Shown here in pieces: positions 1-6,130 of a stretch of 10,010 bases of DNA (within the stretch, counting starts at the first letter, position 1; every line of letters begins with the position of its first letter). The notes below the pieces were generated by a model. That model saw only the letters and a program-made list of their open reading frames with translations, was not told the DNA's origin and searched no databases. The stretch comes from Sphingomonadales bacterium (GTDB taxonomy: Bacteria; Pseudomonadota; Alphaproteobacteria; Sphingomonadales; Sphingomonadaceae), in NCBI GenBank assembly GCA_017304125.1, contig JAFKLV010000296.1, forward strand, positions 1 through 10,010, written 5' to 3'. The translations under genes and the position numbers were made by a program.

Positions 1-80
1 TGCGCCGAGGCCAGCCCGGTCCCGGAAGCCCCGCCGGTCACGATCACGCCGGTCGCCGGCAGGTTCAACTTAGGTGTCAC
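1..80 (-). CDS. Short-chain dehydrogenase/reductase, N-terminal fragment (runs off the left edge)
   Basis: The reverse strand opens with a GTG at 80..78 and reads 26 codons to the edge. The peptide is MTPKLNLPATGVIVTGGASG followed by TGLASA. TGGASGTG (residues 15-22) is the glycine-rich TGxxxGxG dinucleotide-binding turn of classical SDRs, so the product is very probably an NAD(P)-dependent oxidoreductase with a Rossmann fold. An AGGA lies 6 nt before the GTG, and an in-frame TAA sits directly upstream, so translation cannot begin earlier; TTG at codon 5 is the only close alternative. It lies downstream of, and on the same strand as, the SDR at 244-1116, separated by 163 bp that hold an inverted-repeat element. 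The active site and substrate-binding part lie outside the window, so nothing can be said about specificity. Confidence 0.8.
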   Translation of the reverse strand, partial: MTPKLNLPATGVIVTGGASGTGLASA

Positions 81-128
81 TTATCGTCCTTTCGATTTGA
101 CGGCGTGGCGGCATCGACCCGCCCCACC

Positions 129-236
129 CGTCACCCCGGCCTTGAGCCGGGGTCCATTGTGCCTGAGGCTCAACCGCAAGAGCCTCTTGTTCCGCGCCTG
201 CCTCCCGATGGACCCCGGCTCAAGGCCGGGGTGACG
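129..236. repeat. Inverted-repeat element with perfect 29-bp arms and a central hairpin
   Basis: The arms at 129-157 and 208-236 are exact reverse complements over 29 bp. Each arm is itself a hairpin: in the left arm CCCCGGC (134-140) pairs with GCCGGGG (146-152) around the loop CTTGA. Between the arms, GAGGCTC (165-171) pairs with GAGCCTC (180-186) around 8 nt. The element fills most of the gap between two minus-strand SDR genes, and its right arm ends 7 bp from the stop codon of the 244-1116 gene. This architecture matches REP/BIME-like intergenic repeats of GC-rich proteobacteria. It could act as a transcription attenuator or mRNA 3'-end stabiliser for the upstream SDR; that role is inference. 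There is no T-tract, so it is not a classical terminator. Confidence 0.85.
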
Positions 237-243
237 AGGAGGT

Positions 244-1116
244 TCAATATACCGCCGCCGGATTGGGCTCCGGCGGGCTGCCGAGCATCTCGCGATAGGA
301 GGGCCGCTCCTTGCCGCGATCGGTGACGCCGAGATCGCGCGCGACTTCCGCGCCGATCAGCGTGCGTCCGCTGAGCGCCGCGCCCTTGGGATCGGTTGCC
401 AGCGCATAGATGACATGCCCGGTGAATTCGGGATTTTCGGCGGTCTCGATGAAGCCTTCATATTGCTCCGGATTGGTCTCGCGCGCGATCGCCGAACGCT
501 CGGTGATCAGCGGCCCCATCCAGATCGAGAAGGTGCGCACGCCGGTCTCGCGCAGATCATGCTCCATATCGTGCGCGAATTTGTCGATCCCCGCCTTTTG
601 CGCGCCATAGGCCGGCCCGTGCATGTAGCAGGAAGCGCCGAACGACGAGCCGAACGCGATCGTCCCCGATCCCTGCCGCACCATCATCTTCGCCGCATGC
701 CAGCTCGCCACATAGGCCGAGCGCAGCCCGACATCGAGGATGCCGACCGCCGCCAGCTCCTTCTCCCAGAACGGCTTCTTCTCGATCAGCTGCTTATGCA
801 TGTAAGCCGCGTTGTTGACGAGGATATCGAGCCGCCCCTGCTCGCGCTCGATCTGTTCGAACAGCGCGGCGACCTGCGCATCGTCGCTGTGATCGCAGAC
901 CACGGGAATGCCCTTGCCGCCCGCCTTGGTCACCGCTTCGGCGGTTTCGGCGACGGTGCCCGGCAGCACGGTGCCGTCCCAGCCGTGGGCCAGCCCCGGC
1001 GCGGTGCTGCGCCCGGTGACATAGACCGTCATTCCCTTCTCGCCGAAACCGCGTGCAATCCCCGCGCCCGCGCCCCGGCTGGCGCCGGTGACCAATGCAA
1101 CCTTCGGCTCGACCAT
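244..1116 (-). CDS. DHRS1-like short-chain dehydrogenase/reductase
   Basis: A 290-aa Rossmann-fold oxidoreductase. Visible SDR features are TGASRGAG (10-17) for cofactor binding, GR (35-36) after the second strand (suggesting NADP(H)), NNAA (101-104), and the catalytic set Ser157, Tyr170, Lys174 in a YGAQK motif. VGLR (129-132) stands where most classical SDRs carry the tetrad Asn. VGLR and the C-terminal ALATDP...LSG pattern (238-250) are typical of the DHRS1 group, which explains the extra length over the usual 250 aa. The ATG is preceded by AAGGA at good spacing. The gene diverges from the amidohydrolase gene at 1325. A repeat element sits just after its stop, then a second SDR on the same strand. 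Substrate unknown; reduction of a ketone or oxidation of a secondary alcohol is expected. Confidence 0.88.
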   Translation of the reverse strand: MVEPKVALVTGASRGAGAGIARGFGEKGMTVYVTGRSTAPGLAHGWDGTVLPGTVAETAEAVTKAGGKGIPVVCDHSDDAQVAALFEQIEREQGRLDILVNNAAYMHKQLIEKKPFWEKELAAVGILDVGLRSAYVASWHAAKMMVRQGSGTIAFGSSFGASCYMHGPAYGAQKAGIDKFAHDMEHDLRETGVRTFSIWMGPLITERSAIARETNPEQYEGFIETAENPEFTGHVIYALATDPKGAALSGRTLIGAEVARDLGVTDRGKERPSYREMLGSPPEPNPAAVY

Positions 1117-1133
1117 GACAATCCTTTCCCGAT

Positions 1134-1166
1134 TTGACGCAAACAGGCGCCTATTTCTACAAATAG
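1134..1166 (+). promoter_or_regulatory. Candidate sigma70-type promoter with a palindrome over the -10
   Basis: TTGACG (1134-1139) and TACAAA (1158-1163) are separated by 18 bp, matching 5/6 and 4/6 consensus positions. The -10 lies inside the perfect palindrome CTATTTCTACAAATAG (1151-1166; 6-bp arms, 4-bp centre), a layout expected for a repressor operator. Transcription would start near 1170 and give a leader of about 155 nt before the amidohydrolase ATG at 1325. The palindrome is also 35-50 bp upstream of the divergent SDR start at 1116, so one regulator could control both genes. The sites are seen; their function is inferred. Confidence 0.35.
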
Positions 1167-1188
1167 CCTAGATTCTCGAATTTAAAAA

Positions 1189-1218
1189 CGACATTATCTG
1201 CGCACACAGCGAATGTCG
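1189..1218. promoter_or_regulatory. Inverted repeat in the divergent intergenic region, possible operator
   Basis: CGACATT (1189-1195) and AATGTCG (1212-1218) are exact reverse complements, with 16 bp between them and about 23 bp from centre to centre, roughly two helical turns. The site lies in the 208-bp gap between divergently transcribed genes, just downstream of the candidate promoter at 1134-1163. Such spacing suits a dimeric regulator, but a 7-bp repeat can occur by chance in a gap of this size. The rest of the gap (1219-1309) shows nothing recognisable. Confidence 0.25.
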
Positions 1219-1324
1219 ACGTATATGCCGGGCGTGCTGCGCTTTTAGCCAATATGGATGATGTGCGGCAGCGCGCGTTGAGGGAAGCTAGGGCTGGAAA
1301 TATCCGACTGGAGAGGCGCGGCGC

Positions 1325-3040
1325 ATGAGCGAACATGATCTGGTGATCCGTGGCGGCACGATCGTTGACGGCAGCGGCGGGGCGCTGTTCGAGGGCGATG
1401 TCGCGGTGAAGGACGGGCGAATCGCTGCGTTGGGCCAGGTCGGCGGACGCGGCGCGGAGGAGATCGACGCCAAGGGTCGGATCGTCACCCCCGGCTTCGT
1501 CGACGTTCACACCCATTATGACGGTCAGGCGATCTGGTCCGAGCGGCTCGCACCGTCCTCGTCGCACGGCGTCACCACCGCGGTAATGGGCAATTGCGGG
1601 GTCGGCTTCGCGCCGTGCCGCGCCGACGACCGCAATCTGCTCGTCCGCGTGATGGAGGGAGTGGAGGATATCCCCGGCGTGGTGATGACCGAAGGGCTGC
1701 GCTGGGATTGGGAGACCTTCCCCGAATATCTCGACCGGCTCGAGGCGGGGCGGCGCGATATCGACGTCGCCGCCTATCTCCCGCACTCGCCGTTGCGCGT
1801 CTATGTGATGGGCGAGCGCGGTGCCAGGCGCGAGCCCGCGACCGCGGGCGATCTTGCACGGATGCGCGCGCTGAGCCGGCAGGCGATCGAGGCGGGCGCG
1901 CTCGGCTTCGCCACCTCGCGGCTCAACATCCACCGCACCGCCGACGGCGACCAGATCCCGAGCTATGATGCCGACACCGCCGAGCTCAAGGCGATCTGCG
2001 CCGGGATGAGCGATGCGGGCAGCGGCGTGCTGCAGATCGTGCTCGACGCCTATCGCGGCTGGACCGACGAGTTCGACGTCATGGCCGATGTGGTCAAGGC
2101 CTGCGGCCGCCCCGCCACCTATACGCTGGCGTGCGGCAATGACGGGCCGCCGACGTGGCGCGAGGCGATCGCGCGGATGGAAGCCGCCAATGCCGCCGGC
2201 GCGTCGATCACCGCGCAGGTGATGCCGCGCCCGATCGGGCTGATCGCGGGGATCGAATTGTCGGTCCACCCCTTCGTATTGTGTCCGAGCTATCGCGCGA
2301 TCGCGCATCTGCCGCTCGCCGAGCGGATCGCGGCGATGCGCAATCCCGAGTTGCGCCGCGCGATCCTGTCCGACACCCCCGAGCCGGGTCATCCGCTTTC
2401 CGGGATCGCGCGGATCTGGCAATGGATGTTCCCGCTCAACGATCCGCCCAATTATGCCCCGCCGGCCGATCAGAGCATCGCCGCGCTGGCCGCGGCGCGC
2501 GGCTGCACCCCGGCCGAATATGCCTATGACGCCTTCCTCGACAGCGAAGGCGACGCGATGTTCCTCGCCGCTTTGGGCAATTACGAGAACGGCCGGCTCG
2601 ATGCCGCGCGTGAGATGCTGACCCACCCCCATTGCGTCCCCGGGCTCGGCGACGGCGGGGCACATTATGGCGCGGTGTGCGACGCGAGCTATTCGACCTT
2701 CCTCCTGACCCATTGGGTGCGCGATGCGAAGGAACGGCGGATCGATGTGGCGCAGGCGATCCACATGCTCACCGCGCGGACCGCGCGGACGGTGGGGCTC
2801 GGCGATCGCGGCATGCTGCGCGCCGGCGCCAAAGCGGACATCAATGTGATCGACCTCGATCGGCTGCAACTGCACCGCCCCGAGATCGTCCACGACCTGC
2901 CGGCCCGCGGGCGGCGGCTCGATCAGCGCGCCAGCGGCTATGATGCGACGATCGTGTCCGGCGCGGTGATCCGTCGTCACGGCGAGGCGACCGGCGCGCT
3001 CCCCGGCACATTGGTGCGCGGGGCACGCGGATCGGCATGA
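1325..3040 (+). CDS. N-acyl-D-amino-acid deacylase-like amidohydrolase (COG3653 type)
   Basis: A 571-aa metal-dependent hydrolase of the amidohydrolase superfamily, composite-domain type: an N-terminal beta-sandwich segment (5-55), a TIM barrel beginning at the metal motif HTHYD (His62, His64), MGNCGVGFAP (88-97; Cys91 matches the D-aminoacylase metal-bridging Cys), and GLGDGGAH (440-447; Asp443 as barrel-end Asp). The end of the chain (500-560) returns to the sandwich. No His is seen in the two barrel-strand positions (about 235-241, VLQIVLD, and 265-273, TYTLACGND) where D-aminoacylases carry the second-metal histidines, so a mononuclear site or altered chemistry is likely. It should cleave an amide or cyclic amide-like bond; the substrate is unknown and the product need not be a D-amino acid. 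The SD GGAGAGG (1310-1316) supports the ATG. It stands upstream of, and in the same direction as, the SDR/ACAD operon. Confidence 0.85.
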   Translation: MSEHDLVIRGGTIVDGSGGALFEGDVAVKDGRIAALGQVGGRGAEEIDAKGRIVTPGFVDVHTHYDGQAIWSERLAPSSSHGVTTAVMGNCGVGFAPCRADDRNLLVRVMEGVEDIPGVVMTEGLRWDWETFPEYLDRLEAGRRDIDVAAYLPHSPLRVYVMGERGARREPATAGDLARMRALSRQAIEAGALGFATSRLNIHRTADGDQIPSYDADTAELKAICAGMSDAGSGVLQIVLDAYRGWTDEFDVMADVVKACGRPATYTLACGNDGPPTWREAIARMEAANAAGASITAQVMPRPIGLIAGIELSVHPFVLCPSYRAIAHLPLAERIAAMRNPELRRAILSDTPEPGHPLSGIARIWQWMFPLNDPPNYAPPADQSIAALAAARGCTPAEYAYDAFLDSEGDAMFLAALGNYENGRLDAAREMLTHPHCVPGLGDGGAHYGAVCDASYSTFLLTHWVRDAKERRIDVAQAIHMLTARTARTVGLGDRGMLRAGAKADINVIDLDRLQLHRPEIVHDLPARGRRLDQRASGYDATIVSGAVIRRHGEATGALPGTLVRGARGSA

Positions 3041-3097
3041 CGATCACGACGGATTACGCATTCTCGTAGATCAAAGGCATATTTTTTACGCTATGCA

Positions 3098-3126
3098 TTG
3101 ACAGGCCCGGCGACAACGCGTCAATT
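3098..3126 (+). promoter_or_regulatory. Candidate promoter of the seven-gene operon
   Basis: A perfect -35 box TTGACA (3098-3103) is followed, after exactly 17 bp, by TCAATT (3121-3126), a weak -10 matching 3/6. A start near 3133 would give a leader of about 35 nt to the ATG at 3168. The 127-bp gap (3041-3167) is visibly AT-richer than its flanks and includes a run of six T (3082-3087 region), supporting a regulatory stretch. A second TTGACA at 3130-3135 has no matching -10 before the gene. Confidence 0.45.
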
Positions 3127-3134
3127 GCGTTGAC
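3114..3134. promoter_or_regulatory. Operator-like overlapping inverted repeats on the operon promoter
   Basis: CAACGC (3114-3119) pairs with GCGTTG (3127-3132), and in the same stretch GTCAA (3120-3124) pairs with TTGAC (3130-3134). The palindrome covers the candidate -10 and start point of the promoter at 3098-3126, where a bound repressor would block RNA polymerase. No regulator gene is in the window, so the binding protein cannot be named. Confidence 0.35.
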
Positions 3135-3167
3135 ATCAGCGCTATCGGATTCGGTGGAGCCGCGCCA

Positions 3168-3941
3168 ATGACACAGAATTTCACGGGAGAGGTGGCGATC
3201 GTCACCGGCGGGAGCGACGGCATCGGTCGCGCAACGGCACGGTTGCTCGCCGAACGCGGGGCGATCGTCGCGATCTGCGCACGCCGGCCGGACAAGCTCG
3301 CCGAGGCCGAGGCGGAAATCGCCGCGACCGGGGGCAGGGTCGAAATCCACCAGCTCGACGTTTCCGACGATGCCGCGTTCACCGCGCTGGTCGAGGATGT
3401 CGCGCAGCGCCACGGCCGGCTCGACATGATGGTCAACAATGCGATGTCGGTGCATTACGCGCCGATCGGCAATCTGACGCTCGATCAGTGGCGACAGGAT
3501 TTCGCGGTCAATGCCGATGCGGTGTTCGTCGGCACCAAGGCGGCAATGGCGGTGATGGCGAAGCAGGGCAAAGGCTCGATCGTCAACATCTCCTCCTCCT
3601 GCGGCATTCGCGCCGCGCCTTATATGGCGAGCTATTCGGCATCGAAGGCGGCACTGATCCAGTTCACCGCGGTCGCCGCGATGGAAGGGGCGCGATCGGG
3701 CATCCGCGTCAATGCGATCGTCCCGGGACAGGTGCAGACCGCCGCGACCGAAGCGTTCGGCAAGGCCGCGCCCGATACCGCCGCCAAGACGATCGACGCG
3801 ATCCCGATGGGCCGCGGCGGCGCGCCCGACGAACTCGCCGAGGCGATCCTGTTCATGCTGTCCGACGCTGCAAGCTACATCACCGGCACCGCGCTGCCGG
3901 TCGATGGCGGCAAGGCCGCGCAACTCTATCTGCCGTCATAA
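3168..3941 (+). CDS. Classical short-chain dehydrogenase/reductase (first gene of operon)
   Basis: A 257-aa classical SDR of normal length. Motifs seen: TGGSDGIG (13-20) for the dinucleotide, ARR (38-40) after strand 2 (basic, pointing to NADP(H)), NNAM in place of NNAG (90-93), tetrad Asn115, Ser143, Tyr156 and Lys160 (YSASK), PGQV (186-189), and the family's C-terminal ITG...PVDGG (238-248). It should oxidise a hydroxyl or reduce a ketone on a small molecule in the cytosol. GGTGGAG (3153-3159) is a good ribosome-binding site for the ATG. It follows the candidate promoter at 3098-3126 and its stop overlaps an upstream ATG of the next frame, so it is very likely co-transcribed with the following SDR. 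FabG-like names would be only generic here. Confidence 0.9.
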   Translation: MTQNFTGEVAIVTGGSDGIGRATARLLAERGAIVAICARRPDKLAEAEAEIAATGGRVEIHQLDVSDDAAFTALVEDVAQRHGRLDMMVNNAMSVHYAPIGNLTLDQWRQDFAVNADAVFVGTKAAMAVMAKQGKGSIVNISSSCGIRAAPYMASYSASKAALIQFTAVAAMEGARSGIRVNAIVPGQVQTAATEAFGKAAPDTAAKTIDAIPMGRGGAPDELAEAILFMLSDAASYITGTALPVDGGKAAQLYLPS

Positions 3942-3942
3942 T

Positions 3943-3947
3943 GGGAG
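3943..3947 (+). promoter_or_regulatory. Ribosome-binding site that decides the start of the second operon SDR
   Basis: GGGAG lies 8 nt before the ATG at 3956. A further ATG at 3941, overlapping the previous stop (TAATG), would add only MGAAA and has no Shine-Dalgarno sequence before it. The 3956 start is therefore preferred. Confidence 0.6.
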
Positions 3948-3955
3948 CCGCCGCG

Positions 3956-4789
3956 ATGAACCCGCTCGATTATTCCGGGAAGAAGGTGCTCGTCACCGGC
4001 GGCGGTCGCGGGATCGGCCGCGCCTGCGCCGAGGCGTTCGCCGCCGCCGGCGCGACCGTGGCGATCGCCGAGGTGAGTGAGGAATTGCGCGCCGATTTCG
4101 CCGCTGCCTATCCTGATGCGCTCGCCGTGCGGTGCGACGTGACCAAGAGCGCCGACGTCGCCGCGCTCGCCGCGACGCTGCAGGCGCGCTTCGGCAAGCT
4201 CGATGTGCTGGTCAACAATGTCGGCGATTTCCTCCACGCCAAGCCGTTCGAGACGATGAGCGACGAGGAAGTCGATTCGATCGTCGAGATCAATTTCGGC
4301 CAGGTGATGCGCGTCACCCGCGCGATGCTGCCGCTGCTGCGCGCCGCTGCGCCGGGCTCCAGCATCGTCAGCGTCACCTCGATCGAGGCGTTCCGCGGCA
4401 TCCCCAATTGCGCGGTCTATGGCGCGTGCAAGGCAGCAGTGACGGCCTTGAGCAAATGCCTCGCGCTCGAACTGGCGCCGGACGGCATCCGCATCAACGA
4501 TATCGCCCCCGAGACCACCGATACACCGCAGGTCGCGCTGGATTATATGATCCCGCCCGAGAACCGCGTGCATATGGACAAATGGATTCCACTCGGCCGC
4601 TTCGGCAAGCCGGAGGATATCGCGGGGGCGGCGCTGTATCTCGCCAGCCCGTTGGCGAGCTGGGTGACGGGCACGACGATCCACGTCGACGGCGGCGCGC
4701 TCGCCGCGGCGGGCTGGACGCGGACCCCCGAAGGACAATGGACGGTCGTCCCGCTCGTCAGCGGCAACGGCCTGCGCATCCCTGCGTGA
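3956..4789 (+). CDS. Short-chain dehydrogenase/reductase with a C-terminal extension
   Basis: A 277-aa classical SDR: TGGGRGIG (14-21), Glu39 after strand 2 (acidic, pointing to NAD+), NNVG (87-90), Asn113, Ser142, Tyr155 and Lys159 (YGACK). NAD+ preference suggests it works in the oxidative direction, unlike its neighbours with basic residues at this position. Two oddities: the usual PG after strand 6 is replaced by APETTDTP (184-191), and about 30 residues (248-277, beginning after VDGG) extend beyond the normal SDR end. Such tails can close the active site or contribute to oligomer contacts. It begins 14 nt after the preceding stop and ends 17 nt before the next ATG, inside the operon. Substrate unknown. 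Confidence 0.9.
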   Translation: MNPLDYSGKKVLVTGGGRGIGRACAEAFAAAGATVAIAEVSEELRADFAAAYPDALAVRCDVTKSADVAALAATLQARFGKLDVLVNNVGDFLHAKPFETMSDEEVDSIVEINFGQVMRVTRAMLPLLRAAAPGSSIVSVTSIEAFRGIPNCAVYGACKAAVTALSKCLALELAPDGIRINDIAPETTDTPQVALDYMIPPENRVHMDKWIPLGRFGKPEDIAGAALYLASPLASWVTGTTIHVDGGALAAAGWTRTPEGQWTVVPLVSGNGLRIPA

Positions 4790-4806
4790 TCTAGGAGAGA
4801 CGAAAC

Positions 4807-5724
4807 ATGAAGATCCTCGTCGTCGGCGGCACCGGTGGCCTTGGCGGCCATGCCGCGATCCATCTCGCGGAACAGGGCCATGACGTGTCGATCGCCGCGC
4901 GCAACCCCGCGCCGGCCGGCACCGCAATGGCCGATATGCCGTTCCTTCAGGGCGACTATGTCGCAGGCGATTTCACCGCCGATCGGCTCAAGGGGTTCGA
5001 CGCGATCATCTTCGCCGCGGGCAATGATCCGCGCCACATCCCGCCCTCGACCGACGCGCAGGAGCATCTCCACCGCGCCAATACCGAGGCGGTCCCCGCC
5101 TTCATGCGCGCCGCGCGCGAGGCCGGGGTGAAACGCGTCGTCCAGCTCGGCAGCTTCTACCCGCAGGCCGCGCCCGATCTGGAGCAGAATAATTTCTACA
5201 TCCGTTCGCGCCGCCTCGCCTGCGAGGGCGCGCGCGCCGAGACTCGCCCGGGCTTCGACGTGATCAGCGTCAACGCGCCCTTCATGGTCGGCGCGGTGCC
5301 GGGGCTGTCGAGCATGATCTTCGAGCCTTATGTCGCCTGGGCCGAGGGCAAATTGCCGATCCCGGTCTACGCTCCTGCCGGGGGCACCAATTTCATGTCG
5401 TTCCGCTCGCTGAGCCAGGCGCTCGAGGGCGCGTTGTTGCGCGGCGAGCCGGGCAAGGCCTATCTGGTCGGCGACGAAAACCTCAGCTTCGCCGACTATT
5501 TCGGGCTGTTCTTCGCCGCTGCGGGCAACGCCGAGCGCCCCGCGGCACGCGATGAATCGCACCCTTTGCTCCCCGATGTCGCGATCCCGCAGGGGCGCGG
5601 CAATTGGATCCGCTACGAGCCGGATGCCGCCGAAACCGCATTGCTCGGCTATGCACGGGGCGATGTCGCCAATGCGGTCGCCGAGGTGGTCGCGCAATAT
5701 GGCGGGGCGCATGTCGCGGCTTGA
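4807..5724 (+). CDS. NAD(P)-binding epimerase/reductase-like protein (extended SDR)
   Basis: A 305-aa protein with an N-terminal Rossmann fold: GGTGGLGG (7-14), in place of the family's GGxGxxG, then AAR (30-32). The following IIFAAGNDPRH (67-77) matches the strand-4 region of NAD-dependent epimerase/dehydratases. RVVQLGSFYP (110-119) is the Ser-region strand. The usual catalytic YxxxK is replaced by YIRSR (Tyr131, Arg135), so the lysine is missing; NmrA-like and other atypical members share such losses. It may be a reductase or isomerase with altered chemistry, or a non-catalytic sensor. AGGAGAG (4793-4799) precedes the ATG with ideal spacing. Its 3' end overlaps the next gene by 14 nt, which suggests translational coupling. 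Specific substrate cannot be assigned. Confidence 0.82.
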   Translation: MKILVVGGTGGLGGHAAIHLAEQGHDVSIAARNPAPAGTAMADMPFLQGDYVAGDFTADRLKGFDAIIFAAGNDPRHIPPSTDAQEHLHRANTEAVPAFMRAAREAGVKRVVQLGSFYPQAAPDLEQNNFYIRSRRLACEGARAETRPGFDVISVNAPFMVGAVPGLSSMIFEPYVAWAEGKLPIPVYAPAGGTNFMSFRSLSQALEGALLRGEPGKAYLVGDENLSFADYFGLFFAAAGNAERPAARDESHPLLPDVAIPQGRGNWIRYEPDAAETALLGYARGDVANAVAEVVAQYGGAHVAA

Positions 5725-6130
5725 GGATGAGGTGGCGCTGCGCCACACCGCGGAGGTCTACGCCGCCGGCGCCGATCGGCGCGACAAGGTATTGTGGACC
5801 GAGGTGATGACCGAGGACTGCGTGATCGAGGGGCCGGGTTTCCGCATCGCCGGGCGCGATGCGGTGCTCGGCAGCATCGATCTGCTCACGCGCAATTTCC
5901 TCAAGACGCAGCATCGCGTCCACAACCAACTCGTCACGATCCATGGCGACCGCGCCGAGGGCGAAACCTATTCGACCGCCGATCATCTGGTCGCGGCGGA
6001 CGGGGGCAAATCCTTGCTGTGCTGGTCGATCCGTTATCAGGATCAGTGGCGGCGCGAGGGCGGCGCATGGCGCTTCAGCCACCGCACCCTGATCGTCGAC
6101 TGGGAAGAAACCCGGACGCTCGGCCAATGA
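5711..6130 (+). CDS. SnoaL-like (NTF2-fold) protein, possible dehydratase or isomerase
   Basis: A 139-aa single-domain protein of the SnoaL/NTF2-like superfamily (cone-shaped alpha+beta barrel). Seen: an N-terminal helix with YAAGADRRD (17-25), typical of the SnoaL_4 group, QHRVHNQ (67-73) with two His in the pocket region, GETYSTADH (84-92), and a closing RYQDQWRREGGAWRFSHRTL segment (108-127). Members act as dehydratases, isomerases or small-molecule hydrolases, or form part of ring-hydroxylating systems. Here, next to SDRs and ACADs, a hydration, dehydration or double-bond shift on an alicyclic intermediate is plausible (inference). The ATG at 5711 keeps the first helix intact; it lies inside the epimerase-like gene. 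The stop overlaps the next ATG (ATGA). Specific function unknown. Confidence 0.82.
   Translation: MSRLEDEVALRHTAEVYAAGADRRDKVLWTEVMTEDCVIEGPGFRIAGRDAVLGSIDLLTRNFLKTQHRVHNQLVTIHGDRAEGETYSTADHLVAADGGKSLLCWSIRYQDQWRREGGAWRFSHRTLIVDWEETRTLGQ

Noticed and set aside
129..236. A CRISPR or IS-terminal-repeat reading of the inverted repeat
   Set aside because: There are only two inverted units with no regularly spaced direct repeats, no transposase and no target-site duplication.
105..326. A 73-codon plus-strand open frame across the repeat element
   Set aside because: It is made mostly of repeat sequence, has no ribosome-binding site, and overlaps the end of the DHRS1-like gene.
1157..2980. A 607-codon open frame antisense to the amidohydrolase gene
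   Set aside because: The composition is Arg/Gly/His/Asp-rich without domains, and the opposite strand carries a clear enzyme. Stop-free antisense frames are expected from GC-rich codon bias.
3077..3096. GCATA...TATGC inverted repeat with a T-run after the amidohydrolase gene as an intrinsic terminator
   Set aside because: The stem is 5 bp and AT-rich, and the T-run lies in the loop rather than after the stem.
3488..3955. N-terminal extension of the second operon SDR, joining it to the first SDR's region
   Set aside because: The extra residues are an out-of-frame reading of the first SDR. The SDR fold starts normally at 3956 after a good ribosome-binding site.
3926..4927. Long antisense open frames across the operon (also 3054-3923, 4543-5748, 6807-7955, 8003-9040)
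   Set aside because: All lie opposite recognisable genes and show no family motif, signal peptide or membrane segment; they are codon-bias shadows.
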